Shown: positions 14,571 through 23,022, numbered from the stretch's first letter. The stretch: DNA of 45,593 nt from a bacterium (GCA_024226315.1 JAAELT010000433.1:1-45593), one strand, 5' to 3'. The notes: a model not told the origin generated them from the letters alone. Translations and numbers: made by a program.

Positions 14571-14965
14571 GCCCCACTTTCCTCGACACCTCGGCTTACT
14601 CCGCCTTCAAGAGAGGTCATGATGACATCCGCCGGCGCATCCAGACGGCTTCGCGGATCCTCGTCAATCCGGTCGTCCTCGGCGAGCTGCGGGCCGGTTT
14701 CCTGAAGGGAACGTTGCTCGACAAGAACCTGACGGAGTTGTCAGATTTCCTCGCCGCTCCGAGGGTGCGAGTGGTCGCAATCGACGAAGAGACGGCCGAA
14801 CGCTACGCCGTGATCCTTCGGTCGTTGCAGAAGGCTGGACAGCCGATCCCCACGAACGATGTCTGGATCGCGGCGAGTGCCATGCAGCACGGAGCTCGGC
14901 TTCTGACAATCGATCATCACTTCGAGCGGGTACAGCAGGTCTTCTCGGAGATTTTCTTGCCATAG
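14567..14965 (+). CDS. VapC-type PIN toxin
   Basis: A 132-residue PIN-domain toxin related to the one at 7 kb. The acidic residues are visible in TFLDTSAYSAF, VVLGELRAGF, IPTNDVWIAASA and LLTIDHHF. I chose GTG 14567 because it overlaps the antitoxin stop by 4 bp. GTG 14561, two codons further upstream, is the alternative. It probably cleaves RNA when freed from the antitoxin. A short hairpin about 110 bp downstream may terminate the operon. Confidence 0.88.
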   Translation: MSPTFLDTSAYSAFKRGHDDIRRRIQTASRILVNPVVLGELRAGFLKGTLLDKNLTELSDFLAAPRVRVVAIDEETAERYAVILRSLQKAGQPIPTNDVWIAASAMQHGARLLTIDHHFERVQQVFSEIFLP

Positions 14966-15072
14966 TGTGCGAATGAGTTGACGCTCTTTGCGACACTACC
15001 GCTCAGCGATGCCTACCTCCGCGACGGCCGATTCGCCGGGCGCCATCAGTTGACACGAAGTGAGGAGACCCC

Positions 15073-15092
15073 CCACACGAAGTGTGGATTTT
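15073..15092 (+). terminator. short hairpin with T tract
   Basis: CCACAC (15073-15078) and GTGTGG (15082-15087) pair around GAA and are followed by ATTTT. The sequence ACACGAAGTG also occurs once about 23 bp upstream. It is probably the terminator of the VapBC operon ending at 14965. Confidence 0.45.
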
Positions 15093-15133
15093 CCGCCCCA
15101 AGGGCTCGAAGAGGCCCCAGGGAGCCCCCCGAC

Positions 15134-15270
15134 GACCTCTTTCGGGACGTTCCTGAGCTTCCGGTCGGTCCCGGCGACCTCTTTCGGGACCGTCCTGACG
15201 CTCCGGAAGACGCCGATGACGGTCGCCGGGACGTTCCTGACGCTCCGGAAGGCGCCGATGACGGTCGCCG
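15134..15270. repeat. array 2: 42-bp tandem repeats
   Basis: Three full units (15134-15175, 15176-15217, 15218-15259) and a partial fourth follow each other at exactly 42 bp. Units 2 and 3 are almost identical over their last 30 bp, and units 1 and 2 share their first 14 bp. In the open frames this gives 14-residue repeats (for example TVAGTFLTLRKAPM). The unit is unrelated to array 1. It occupies most of the gap between two VapBC operons (14966-15356), where I see no gene. Confidence 0.8.
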
Positions 15271-15356
15271 TCGGCTCCCTTTGCAAGAGATTTGCCAGAT
15301 CGTGCGGCCGCCCGGTGGGCTGCTGGTGGCTGCGGCCCGCGTGATAGGGTGTCGCT

Positions 15357-15587
15357 ATGGTCAAGGCCACGGTTTATCTAGAACCTGAATCCGCCGTCAC
15401 CCTTCGCCAGTTGTCACGAAGCGAGGGCAAGAGCCAGGCAGCTTTGCTCCGCGAAGCTCTGAGCTTTTATATCCAGCGCCTGAGACGGCCCGAACCCACC
15501 GGAATCGGCGGTTTCCACAGTGGTCGTTCCGACGTCTCGACCCGCGCGGAGGAGCTACTCAAAGAGGCTGCCAGAGATCGTCGATGA
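15357..15587 (+). CDS. RHH (CopG-like) antitoxin of the third TA module
   Basis: A 76-residue protein with an N-terminal ribbon-helix-helix (KATVYLEPESAVTLRQLSRS, then SQAALLREALSFYI) and a C-terminal tail ending EELLKEAARDRR. ATG 15357 lies 6 nt after TAGGGT (15345-15350), suggesting a leaderless transcript. The stop overlaps the toxin start as ATGA. The tail differs from those of the antitoxins at 6.7 and 14.3 kb, so it is a different subfamily. Confidence 0.85.
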   Translation: MVKATVYLEPESAVTLRQLSRSEGKSQAALLREALSFYIQRLRRPEPTGIGGFHSGRSDVSTRAEELLKEAARDRR

Positions 15588-16006
15588 CAGTCGTCGCCGA
15601 CACCGGAGGGCTCTATGCGCTCTTTGACGCGGACGATCGACACCATGCGGCAGCCCGCGCGACCATCGACAGAGAACCAGGCCCGATCATCGTCCCAGCG
15701 GGGATTCTTGGTGAGATCGACTATCTGTTGCGGGAGTTCCTCGGCATAGATGCCGAGCTGAGCTTCCTCGAGAATCTGATCTCGGGCGCCTTTACACTCG
15801 AAACGTCGACCGCGGAAGATCTCGTAAGGGTTCGAGGTCTGATCGATCAGTATCGGGATCTCGACCTCGGGCTCGCCGATGCCTCGGTCATCGCCACCGC
15901 CGAGCGGCTCGGTATCCAGCGTATTCTGACGGTGGATGAGCGGGATTTTCGGGTGGTGCGCCCGAAGAACGGACAGCCCTTCACGTTGCTGCCCGCTGAC
16001 GCCTGA
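15584..16006 (+). CDS. PIN-domain toxin of the third TA module
   Basis: A 140-residue PIN protein. The N-terminal strand carries VVADTGGLYALFDADD with the first Asp, the Glu lies in LGEIDYLL, and further Asp residues in LGLADASVIATAERLG and LTVDERDF. This matches the family in which a His/Ala-rich helix follows the first strand (HHAAARATID). It overlaps the antitoxin by 4 bp and ends 8 bp before the convergent ABC transporter gene. It probably acts as an RNA-cleaving toxin. Confidence 0.88.
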   Translation: MTVVADTGGLYALFDADDRHHAAARATIDREPGPIIVPAGILGEIDYLLREFLGIDAELSFLENLISGAFTLETSTAEDLVRVRGLIDQYRDLDLGLADASVIATAERLGIQRILTVDERDFRVVRPKNGQPFTLLPADA

Positions 16007-16014
16007 AGATCTGC

Positions 16015-17757
16015 TCAGACCGCTGCCAGCTGCTCCTCCAGCCTCTGACGCTGGTACAGATCGGCGTAGATGCCGCCGAGGGCGACGAGCTCCTCGTGGG
16101 TGCCGCGCTCGGCGATGCGGCCGTCGTCGAGGACGAGGATGCGGTCGGCGAGCTGGGCGGCGGAGATGCGGTGGGAGACGAGGAGGACGGTGCGGCCGGG
16201 GAAGACTTCGCGGAGGTTTCCGAGGATGCGCTCCTCGGTGTGGGTGTCGACGGCGGAGAGGCTGTCGTCGAGCAGCAGGATGCGGGGATCGCGCAGGACG
16301 GCGCGGGCCAGGGCGACGCGCTGTTTCTGGCCGCCCGAGAGGGTGACGCCGCGCTCGCCGACCATGGTGGCGAGGCCCCCGGGGAAGTCGGCGAGGTCGC
16401 TCACCAGGCCGGCCACTTCGACCGCCTCGATGACCTCGGCCTCGGTCGCCTCGGGCCGGCCGTAGGCGACGTTGTCGCGGATGGGGGCGGAGAAGAGCAG
16501 GGTTTCCTGGGGCACCATGGCGATCGCCCGGCGCAGGGTGGCGAGCGGCAGGTGGCGGACGTCGACGCCGTCGATCTCCAACCGGCCCTCCGGGGGGTCG
16601 ATCAGACGCGGGATGAGCGACAGCAGGGTGCTCTTGCCCGACCCGGTGCGGCCGACGATGGCGACGGTCTGCCCCTCCTCGATCTCGAAGTCGATGCCGG
16701 CGAGCGCCTTCGGGCCGTCGTCCTCATAGGCGAAGTCCAGGCCGCGGAAGCGGATCGCGCCGCCGATGCGCTCGACGTGCACCAGGGGCTCTTCGTCGCG
16801 GATCGCCGGCTCCTCCTCGAACACCCGGCGGATGCGCGCCAGCGACGCGGTGCCGCGCTCCATGAGGTTGATCACCCAGCCGATGGCGATCATCGGCCAG
16901 CTCAGGAGCGCCAGGAACATGTTGAAGGAGACGAACTGACCGACGGTGATCTCGCCGCCGAGCAGCAGCAGGCCGCCGTACCACAGGACGGCTACCAGCC
17001 CGAGGCCGATGATGCCTGCCAGGAAGGGGTGGAAGGCGGCCGTCCAGCGAATCAACTTGCGGTTGCGGTCGACGTACTCCTGGTTCAGGGTCTCGAACGC
17101 CCGCTGCTCGGCCTCTTCTTGCACATAGGCGCGCACCACCCTGGCACCGGCGAGGTTCTCCTGTACCTTGGTGGTGACGTCCGAAAACTGCTCTTGCACC
17201 TGGTCGAACAGCACGTGGATGCGGGCGCCGAAGACGCGGGTGACGATGGCGATGAGCGGCAGGATGCAGATCGACAGCAGAGTCAGGCCGCCGTGGATGC
17301 CAGCCATGAAGATCAGCGAGCCGATGCCGGAGAACACGGTGTTGGCGCCGTACATGATCGCCGGGCCGCAGATCATGCGCACGGCCTGGAGGTCGTTGGT
17401 GGCGCGCGCCATCAGGTCGCCGGTGTAGCTCTTCTGGTAGAAGCCCAGGTGCAAGCGCTCCAGGTGCTCGAACAGGTCGTTGCGTACGTCGAGCTCGATG
17501 TGGCGGCTCATCGCCACCAGGATCCGCCGCTGGGCGAACTGGAACAGGCCACGCACGAAGGCGATGACGACCAGCGCCAGGCCGTAGAGCAGGAGCGTGC
17601 GGCGGCTGACCGTCTCTTGCAGGGAGTCGATCGCCGAGCCGATCACCAGTGGCGCCGCCAGGCCGATGGCGGCGGTGGCCGCGACGCACAGGATGCCGCC
17701 GATCAGCCACGCGCGGTAGGGGCGGAAGTAGGGGAGGAGAGGTCGGATCTTGCGCAT
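16015..17757 (-). CDS. ABC exporter half-transporter (MsbA/YheI-like) with degenerate Walker B
   Basis: A 580-residue fusion of a six-helix type IV exporter membrane domain (residues 1-310) and a nucleotide-binding domain with Walker A GRTGSGKS, Q-loop VPQETLLFS, signature LSGGQ, and Walker B ILLLDDS. The usual catalytic Glu after the Walker B Asp is replaced by Asp (DDSLSAVD). This is typical of the degenerate half of heterodimeric exporters such as YheI or BmrC. The partner half is not next to it: a TA module lies on one side and a PTPS gene on the other. It probably exports drugs or lipids. Confidence 0.9.
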   Translation of the reverse strand: MRKIRPLLPYFRPYRAWLIGGILCVAATAAIGLAAPLVIGSAIDSLQETVSRRTLLLYGLALVVIAFVRGLFQFAQRRILVAMSRHIELDVRNDLFEHLERLHLGFYQKSYTGDLMARATNDLQAVRMICGPAIMYGANTVFSGIGSLIFMAGIHGGLTLLSICILPLIAIVTRVFGARIHVLFDQVQEQFSDVTTKVQENLAGARVVRAYVQEEAEQRAFETLNQEYVDRNRKLIRWTAAFHPFLAGIIGLGLVAVLWYGGLLLLGGEITVGQFVSFNMFLALLSWPMIAIGWVINLMERGTASLARIRRVFEEEPAIRDEEPLVHVERIGGAIRFRGLDFAYEDDGPKALAGIDFEIEEGQTVAIVGRTGSGKSTLLSLIPRLIDPPEGRLEIDGVDVRHLPLATLRRAIAMVPQETLLFSAPIRDNVAYGRPEATEAEVIEAVEVAGLVSDLADFPGGLATMVGERGVTLSGGQKQRVALARAVLRDPRILLLDDSLSAVDTHTEERILGNLREVFPGRTVLLVSHRISAAQLADRILVLDDGRIAERGTHEELVALGGIYADLYQRQRLEEQLAAV

Positions 17758-17871
17758 GGTGCGGGGCCGCGTCGACGGGTGGTGAGGTTATCACCGGCGA
17801 CGGGCCCGGCTCGGTTCCCGCCGCGCCAACAGCGCGTCTGAAGACTCGGGCCACGCTGTTAGTATCCGGCC

Positions 17872-18240
17872 ATGCCGAGATACGTCCTGAGAGTCCGCGA
17901 ACGGTTCGAGGCCGCCCACCACCTGCGCTCCTACCGCGGCGCGCCGGAGCCGGTGCACGGCCACAGCTGGCAGGTGGAGGCGGTGCTGCGCACCGACGAG
18001 CTGGACGGCGAGGGCATGGGATTCGACTTCATCGAGATCAAGGGCGTGCTGGGCGAGATCGCCGCGCGCCTTCACCACCGCGACATCAACGCCACGCCCC
18101 CCTTCGATCGCCTCACCCCCACTACCGAGCACATCGCCCGCTGGTTCTTCCAGGAGATGACAGCCCGCCTGCCCGACGCCGGTATCGCCGAGATCACCGT
18201 CTGGGAAGGCCCCGACTGCTCGGCCACCTATATCGACTAG
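17872..18240 (+). CDS. 6-pyruvoyltetrahydropterin synthase family protein, PTPS-III-like
   Basis: A 122-residue T-fold enzyme with the zinc histidines in FEAAHHL and HGH (EPVHGHSW). QueD-type enzymes have a catalytic Cys in CxxxHGH. Here that Cys is missing and a Glu stands in ExxHGH position, which is the mark of PTPS-III enzymes that replace dihydroneopterin aldolase (FolB) in folate synthesis. Substrate assignment remains an inference. ATG 17872 lies 6 nt after TAGTAT (17860-17865), suggesting a leaderless mRNA. Its stop overlaps the stop of the convergent methionine aminopeptidase gene in CTAG. Confidence 0.85.
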   Translation: MPRYVLRVRERFEAAHHLRSYRGAPEPVHGHSWQVEAVLRTDELDGEGMGFDFIEIKGVLGEIAARLHHRDINATPPFDRLTPTTEHIARWFFQEMTARLPDAGIAEITVWEGPDCSATYID

Positions 18241-18983
18241 GCCCGCGTCACCACGATCGCCTGCTTGCGCGTCACCACAACCGTGTGCTCGTACTGGGCG
18301 GTCAGGCTGCCGTCCACGGTCTTCTCGGTCCAGCCGTTGGCCGCGGTGCGCACCTCGGTGGCGCCGGTGGAGAGGAACGGCTCGATCGCCACCACCAGCC
18401 CGGCCGAGAACTGCCGCCGGTCCCCGGGGTTGTAGCAGCACGCCAGCCCTTCAGGATACTCGTGCAGCCCGCGGCCGACGCCGTGGCCGGCGAGGTTGCG
18501 AATCACCCGGAAACCGCCACGGCGCGCCTCGGCCTCCACCGCCCGGCCCAACGTGTTGAAGCGCCGGCCGGCGCGCGCGGTGGCGATGGCGCGCTTGAGG
18601 GCACGCCGGGTGGAAAGGCACAGGCGGTGCGTCTCGTCGGCCACCGGCGGCACCGGAATCGAGGCGCCGGTGTCGGCGAAGAAGCCGCCCAGCTCGGCCG
18701 AGACGTCGACGTTGACCAGGTCGCCGGGCCGGACCACGCGGTCGTCCGGTACGCCGTGGGCGGCCTCGTCGTTGACGCTGATGCAGGTGGCGGCGGGGAA
18801 GCCGTAGGTCAGGGCGGGCGCCGGGGTGGCGCCGAAACGCTCGAGCGCGCGGCGGCCGACGTCGTCGAGCTCGCGGGTGGTGATGCCGGGGCGCAGGCGT
18901 TGCTTCATCTCGCGCAGCACCAGGGCCACGACCCGGCCGATCCGTTTCAGGCCGTCGAGGTCTCTTTCGTTTTCGATCGACAC
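18237..18983 (-). CDS. map: type I methionine aminopeptidase
   Basis: A 248-residue enzyme that removes the initiator Met from nascent proteins. The metal ligands are visible: Asp in LVNVDV, Asp in FADTG, His in AGHGVGRGLHE, Glu in AIEPFL and Glu in AQYEHT. I chose GTG 18983 (VSIENERDLDGLKRIGR) because family members start just before this segment. An in-frame TTG at 18995 is the alternative. It stands alone, convergent with the PTPS gene. The short sequence between it and the symporter contains an unrelated remnant. Confidence 0.9.
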   Translation of the reverse strand: MSIENERDLDGLKRIGRVVALVLREMKQRLRPGITTRELDDVGRRALERFGATPAPALTYGFPAATCISVNDEAAHGVPDDRVVRPGDLVNVDVSAELGGFFADTGASIPVPPVADETHRLCLSTRRALKRAIATARAGRRFNTLGRAVEAEARRGGFRVIRNLAGHGVGRGLHEYPEGLACCYNPGDRRQFSAGLVVAIEPFLSTGATEVRTAANGWTEKTVDGSLTAQYEHTVVVTRKQAIVVTRA

Positions 18984-19019
18984 GGTGCCCGCCAAGCTAC
19001 CCGCCAGGAGTGAGGGCCG

Positions 19020-19121
19020 TCAAGACTCCGCGTGGCGGATGTGCGAGGCGATGCCGCGCGGGCCGAAACAGCCGAGGAACAACACCGTCTCCTTGGGCAG
19101 GTGCGCGCCGATCAGCGTGAC
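19020..19121 (-). pseudogene. short remnant with CPA1-antiporter-like end
   Basis: The minus-strand frame ending at TGA 19022-19020 encodes VTLIGAHLPKETVLFLGCFG followed by PRGIASHI. The FGPRGIAS segment is typical of CPA1-type Na+/H+ antiporters (NhaP). Only about 34 residues remain, between the symporter stop and the aminopeptidase. It may be a leftover of a lost antiporter gene. Confidence is low because of the short length. Confidence 0.3.
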
Positions 19122-19132
19122 CGGTTACCGTT

Positions 19133-20659
19133 CTACATCTCCATCACCGCCGCGACGTCCGCGTCCAGGTCGTCGCCCTCGGGCCGGCCGGTCGCCCAGG
19201 TCACCGCGAACAGCACCGTGAACGACGCCGCCAGCGACACCGCGGCGGGCAGCACGCCGGGTTGGAAGTCGGGCTTGGGCAGGGCCGGGAAGTAACTCTG
19301 CTTGACCAGGAGCTCGAGCACCAGGTTGACGAAAAGGCCGGTGGCGATCGAGGCGATGGCGGCGGCCGGCGTCACCCGGCGCCAGTTGAGTCCCACCGCC
19401 ACCGCCGGCGCCAAGGCGGCGCCGAAGGTGCCGTAGGCGAAGGTGCCGAGCAGCGCGATCAGGTCGCCGTAGAGGTAGGCGAAGGCGGCCGCCACCACTG
19501 CCACGCCGACCACCGCCACGCGGCCCCAGTGCAGCTCGCGGGTCACCGTGCGGCCGAAGGCCTTCGGCAGATCGCGAACCAGTGCCGCCGAGGCGATGTT
19601 CACGAACGAGTCGGCGGTCGACATGATCGCCGCCAGGATGCCGGCGAAGACGATGCCGGCCAGGATCTCCGGGGCGAAGCCCAGCAGGAAGGCGGGCGCG
19701 GCGTCGTCGGAGTTGGTCAGCGGCTCGAGGCGTCCCGACGCCACCAGCGCCGGCACGGCGAGACCGATGCCGAGCCAGATCAGCACCACCAGGGTCTGGG
19801 AGACGCCAAGGATCAGCGGCAGCCACTTGAGTTTGCGGGGGTCGTCGAGCATGTAGAACTTGTGCAGCGTCTGGGGCTGGCCCAGGTTGCCGATCGCGAA
19901 CACGAAGAAGAAGCCGATCGCGGTCATGATGGGCAGGTTGCCCAGCGGATCGAGGAACTCGGGACCGAAAGCCTCGGAGCCGGCGATCTGACGGGAAATC
20001 GAGGTCAGGCCGCCGCCAGAGTCGAGCGCGTAGTAGAAGACCGCCACCGCGGCACCGACCATCAGCGTGCCTTGAAAGACGTCGGTGTAGACGCCCGCCA
20101 CCATGCCGCCGGCCACCGAGTAGAAGAGCACCACCGCCAGGCCGGCGGCCATGGCGATCGCCAGGCTGTGCTCGCCGAACATCTCGCGGGTGCCGAAGAT
20201 CGCCTCGATGATCACCCCCATGGCCTGGAGCTGGGCGCCCAGGTAGCCGATGGTGCCGATCACCACCGCCGCCGCCGCCAGCCCCGAGGCGGTGCGTGAG
20301 CGGTAGCGGTAGAGGATGGCGTCGGGCACGGTGAAGGTCTCCCGCACCTCGGCCAGCAGCCGCAGGCGCTTGGCCACCGTCCAGCACAGCAGGCCGGCGG
20401 TGAAGCTCACCGGGAAGCTGATGAACAGCGACGCCATGCCCAGCCGGTAGCTGAGGCCCGGGCCGCCGATGAATAGGAAGCCCGAGAACGCCGCCGACAT
20501 GGTGGCGAGCGCCATGACCATGAGCCCCAGGCCCTGGCCGGCGATGAAGAAGTCCCTGGCGTCGCGGGTGCGCCGCACCGCCCAGACCCCGATCGCCACC
20601 ACCAGTGCCAGGTAGATCAACGCCGTGACGATGATCAGCGGCTTGGCCAGGACCGGCAT
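19133..20659 (-). CDS. sodium:solute symporter (SSS family)
   Basis: A 508-residue membrane protein with about 13 hydrophobic segments and family patterns such as DFFIAGQGLG, MSAAFSGFLFIGGPGLSYRL, VAGGMVAGVYTDVFQG and AAIMSTADSFVNIASA. It should take up an organic solute (proline-, pantothenate- or acetate-like) with Na+. The substrate cannot be told from sequence. It starts 3 bp after the small membrane protein gene at 20663-21094, so the two form an operon, a common arrangement for SSS transporters. Confidence 0.92.
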   Translation of the reverse strand: MPVLAKPLIIVTALIYLALVVAIGVWAVRRTRDARDFFIAGQGLGLMVMALATMSAAFSGFLFIGGPGLSYRLGMASLFISFPVSFTAGLLCWTVAKRLRLLAEVRETFTVPDAILYRYRSRTASGLAAAAVVIGTIGYLGAQLQAMGVIIEAIFGTREMFGEHSLAIAMAAGLAVVLFYSVAGGMVAGVYTDVFQGTLMVGAAVAVFYYALDSGGGLTSISRQIAGSEAFGPEFLDPLGNLPIMTAIGFFFVFAIGNLGQPQTLHKFYMLDDPRKLKWLPLILGVSQTLVVLIWLGIGLAVPALVASGRLEPLTNSDDAAPAFLLGFAPEILAGIVFAGILAAIMSTADSFVNIASAALVRDLPKAFGRTVTRELHWGRVAVVGVAVVAAAFAYLYGDLIALLGTFAYGTFGAALAPAVAVGLNWRRVTPAAAIASIATGLFVNLVLELLVKQSYFPALPKPDFQPGVLPAAVSLAASFTVLFAVTWATGRPEGDDLDADVAAVMEM

Positions 20660-20662
20660 CGT

Positions 20663-21094
20663 CTACTCGCCCTCCGGCGCCTCGTCCTCGAAGCGGCGGC
20701 GCAGATCGTCGAGGTCCTCCTGCCGCAAGCCGAAGCGGTCGAAGGTCCAGGCATAGGAGAGCGAGACCAGGGCCAGCGGCAGCAGGAACAGGCCGTAGAA
20801 CTGCACCGCCGTGGCCGCCGGCAGGCCGCCGACCCACGGCAGATCCAGGATCTGGCCGCGAAATGCCAACATCGCGAGGAGACAGGCTTCGAGGATCAGC
20901 AGCAGCAAGACGAGAGGCCACAGCAAGGGGCCCAGGCGCCCCCCACGGTGTGCTCCGAGGACGATCAAGGACACCGGGAACGCCGTCGCCAGCAGGGCGA
21001 AGAGCACCTCGCCGGCCGGGACCTGAACCAGGAAGGTCAGAAGGATCAGCGGCGAAGAAACCGCCAGGAAGCCGAGGGCGATGCGTCGGGCCAT
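20663..21094 (-). CDS. small membrane protein, probable symporter partner
   Basis: A 143-residue protein with four hydrophobic segments (for example LGFLAVSSPLILLTFLV and LWPLVLLLLILEACLLAML) and a charged C-terminal tail ending RRRFEDEAPEGE. Small multi-helix proteins commonly precede SSS symporters and are thought to help assembly or activity. ATG 21094 lies 8 nt after TATCGT on the minus strand (21108-21103), which overlaps the -10-like box of the divergent DUF1800 gene. Confidence 0.75.
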   Translation of the reverse strand: MARRIALGFLAVSSPLILLTFLVQVPAGEVLFALLATAFPVSLIVLGAHRGGRLGPLLWPLVLLLLILEACLLAMLAFRGQILDLPWVGGLPAATAVQFYGLFLLPLALVSLSYAWTFDRFGLRQEDLDDLRRRFEDEAPEGE

Positions 21095-21101
21095 GGTCCG
21101 G

Positions 21102-21108
21102 TACGATA
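21102..21108. promoter_or_regulatory. overlapping divergent -10 boxes
   Basis: TACGAT (21102-21107, plus) and TATCGT (21108-21103, minus) overlap in the near-palindrome GGTACGATACC. Each lies exactly 8 nt before a start codon: ATG 21116 on the plus strand and ATG 21094 on the minus strand. This suggests one bidirectional promoter core serving two nearly leaderless transcripts. Confidence 0.5.
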
Positions 21109-21115
21109 CCAAGAC

Positions 21116-23020
21116 ATGCGACCAGCCACCCGCGCGATCCTCCTCGCCGCCGTGCTCCACGCCGCAGTATTCCACGCTGCGGTGGCGTCGTGCGCCGTCG
21201 CTGAGGACGCCTGGAGTCGCGAGATCCCGTGGCGGCAGGTGGGGCTGACCGAGCGCCAGGCGGCGGCGTTCCTGCTCGACCGGTTCGCCCACGGCGCGCG
21301 GCCGGGCGAGGTCGACGCGGTGGTCGAGCAGGGCCTCGGCAACTGGTTTCAGGGGCAGCTGGCCGGCGATCTGCCGGGCAGCCGGTTGCTGGCCAAGCTG
21401 ACCACTCTGCCGGCGGTGGCGCTCGAGCCGCGCGAGCTCGCCCGGCGGTACTCCTACCGCAAGCGCGGCATCGTGAGGCAGGCGGTTGCCGCCGGCGCGA
21501 TCTCGAAAGACGACTACGCCGGCAAGCACGGCAAGCGCAGGCTTCAGGCCGCCGTGGCGGCGCTCGAGCGTTTCGCCGCCGAGCAGGAGATGCGCCCGGA
21601 CTCGGATCTACTCGAGCAGCTGCGCGCGCAGAAGCTGCTGCGCGCGGTCTACTCCGAGTCGCAACTGGTGGAGATGCTCACCGACTTCTGGTTCAATCAC
21701 TTCAACGTCTCTGCCACCAGCCTGCACTCGAAGGTCCACCTGCTGCCTTACGAGCGGGACGCCATCCGGCCACACGTGCTGGGTACCTTCCGCGAGCTGC
21801 TCGGCGCTACCGCGCGTCATCCGGCGATGTTGAGCTACCTGGGCAATACCCGGTCGGTGGCCGAGGCCCGCTTCATCACCACTTTCGACCTGGAGATGAG
21901 AGAGCTCGACCGCCTTTCGCCGCTCGAAGACCCGACGGCACGGCTCCGGCTGGCGAAGCTCCTGGGCTGGCGCCGGCATCACCAACGCCTGCGGGCGAAG
22001 GGCTCGCTGAGGGGTGTGAACGAGAACTACGCGCGCGAGCTCATGGAGCTGCACACCCTGGGCGTCGACGGTGGCTACTCTCAGCGTGACGTGGTCCAGG
22101 TGGCGCGCGCCTTGACCGGCTGGACGACCTTTCCCCCCGGCGGCTATCGAGCACGGCTCGAGAAGGCGCTCGCCGACACGGACACCGCGGCCGACATGGG
22201 TTTCGTGATCGAGGGCGAATTCGTCTTCCGCGCCGACCACCATCACAGCGAGCCGAAGACCGTTCTCGGCTCACCGCTCCCCGCCGGCCGCGGGATCGAA
22301 GACGGCGAGGACGTCCTCGACCTGTTGGCGGCCCATCCGTCGACCGCCCACCACCTGGCGCGCAAACTGGCGGTGCGCTTCGTCCGCGAAGACCCTCCTC
22401 CCGAGCTGGTCGCCCGACTGGTGCGGACCTGGGAGCTGACCGGTGGCGACTTGCGGGAGGTGATGAGCACACTGGTGGAGTCGCCCGAGCTGTGGCGCGA
22501 AGCGGCCGCGCGCGCCAAGGTCAAGACGCCGTTCGAGCTCGCCGCGTCGGCCTTGCGGGCGCTGGACGCCGAGATCTCGGATCCCGAGCAGACGATCCAG
22601 TGGATCGGCCGCATGGGCCAGCCCCTCTACGCCTACGGCGCCCCCACCGGATATCCCGACCGTGGCGAAGCCTGGACCGACGTCGGCCAGCTGCTCGCCC
22701 GCCTGAACTTCGGTCTGGATCTGGCCCGGAGCGAGGTCGGCGGTGTGGCGTTCGATCTCGCGCGGCTAGCCGGCCGAGAAGACCTGAAGTCGCTCGAGCA
22801 GGCGGTCGCCGTGTACCATCCACTGTTGATGCCGGAGCGAGACGCGGGAAGGATCCTGGAGCTGGTCGGCGACGCCGGGGCGGAGTCGCCGATCGAGCCT
22901 CCGTCCGTGGAGCCTCCGTCCGCTGGCGCGACGGAGCTCGAAGCTCAGCGCCGGAGCGCCCAGCACGCCTCCTTCGCGGTCGCCCTTCTGCTCGCCTCCC
23001 CGGACTTCCAGCGGCGCTGA
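21116..23020 (+). CDS. DUF1800 family exported protein
   Basis: A 634-residue protein with an N-terminal signal-like hydrophobic segment (ILLAAVLHAAVFHAAVASC) and the DUF1800 pattern: FLLDRFAHGARPGEVDAVVE near the start, EMLTDFWFNHFNV, NENYARELMELHTLGVDGGY and a later HHSEPKTVLG. DUF1800 proteins occur almost always next to DUF1501 proteins in Planctomycetota, Acidobacteriota and Proteobacteria. Their role is not established. The DUF1501 gene starts 2 bp after its stop. The start at 21116 follows a -10-like TACGAT by 8 nt. Confidence 0.9.
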   Translation: MRPATRAILLAAVLHAAVFHAAVASCAVAEDAWSREIPWRQVGLTERQAAAFLLDRFAHGARPGEVDAVVEQGLGNWFQGQLAGDLPGSRLLAKLTTLPAVALEPRELARRYSYRKRGIVRQAVAAGAISKDDYAGKHGKRRLQAAVAALERFAAEQEMRPDSDLLEQLRAQKLLRAVYSESQLVEMLTDFWFNHFNVSATSLHSKVHLLPYERDAIRPHVLGTFRELLGATARHPAMLSYLGNTRSVAEARFITTFDLEMRELDRLSPLEDPTARLRLAKLLGWRRHHQRLRAKGSLRGVNENYARELMELHTLGVDGGYSQRDVVQVARALTGWTTFPPGGYRARLEKALADTDTAADMGFVIEGEFVFRADHHHSEPKTVLGSPLPAGRGIEDGEDVLDLLAAHPSTAHHLARKLAVRFVREDPPPELVARLVRTWELTGGDLREVMSTLVESPELWREAAARAKVKTPFELAASALRALDAEISDPEQTIQWIGRMGQPLYAYGAPTGYPDRGEAWTDVGQLLARLNFGLDLARSEVGGVAFDLARLAGREDLKSLEQAVAVYHPLLMPERDAGRILELVGDAGAESPIEPPSVEPPSAGATELEAQRRSAQHASFAVALLLASPDFQRR

Positions 23021-23022
23021 CC

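Noticed and set aside
16096..17841. 581-codon plus-strand frame opposite the ABC exporter
   Set aside because: The exporter on the minus strand has all ABC motifs. The plus translation is Asp/Glu/Ala-rich with no domain.
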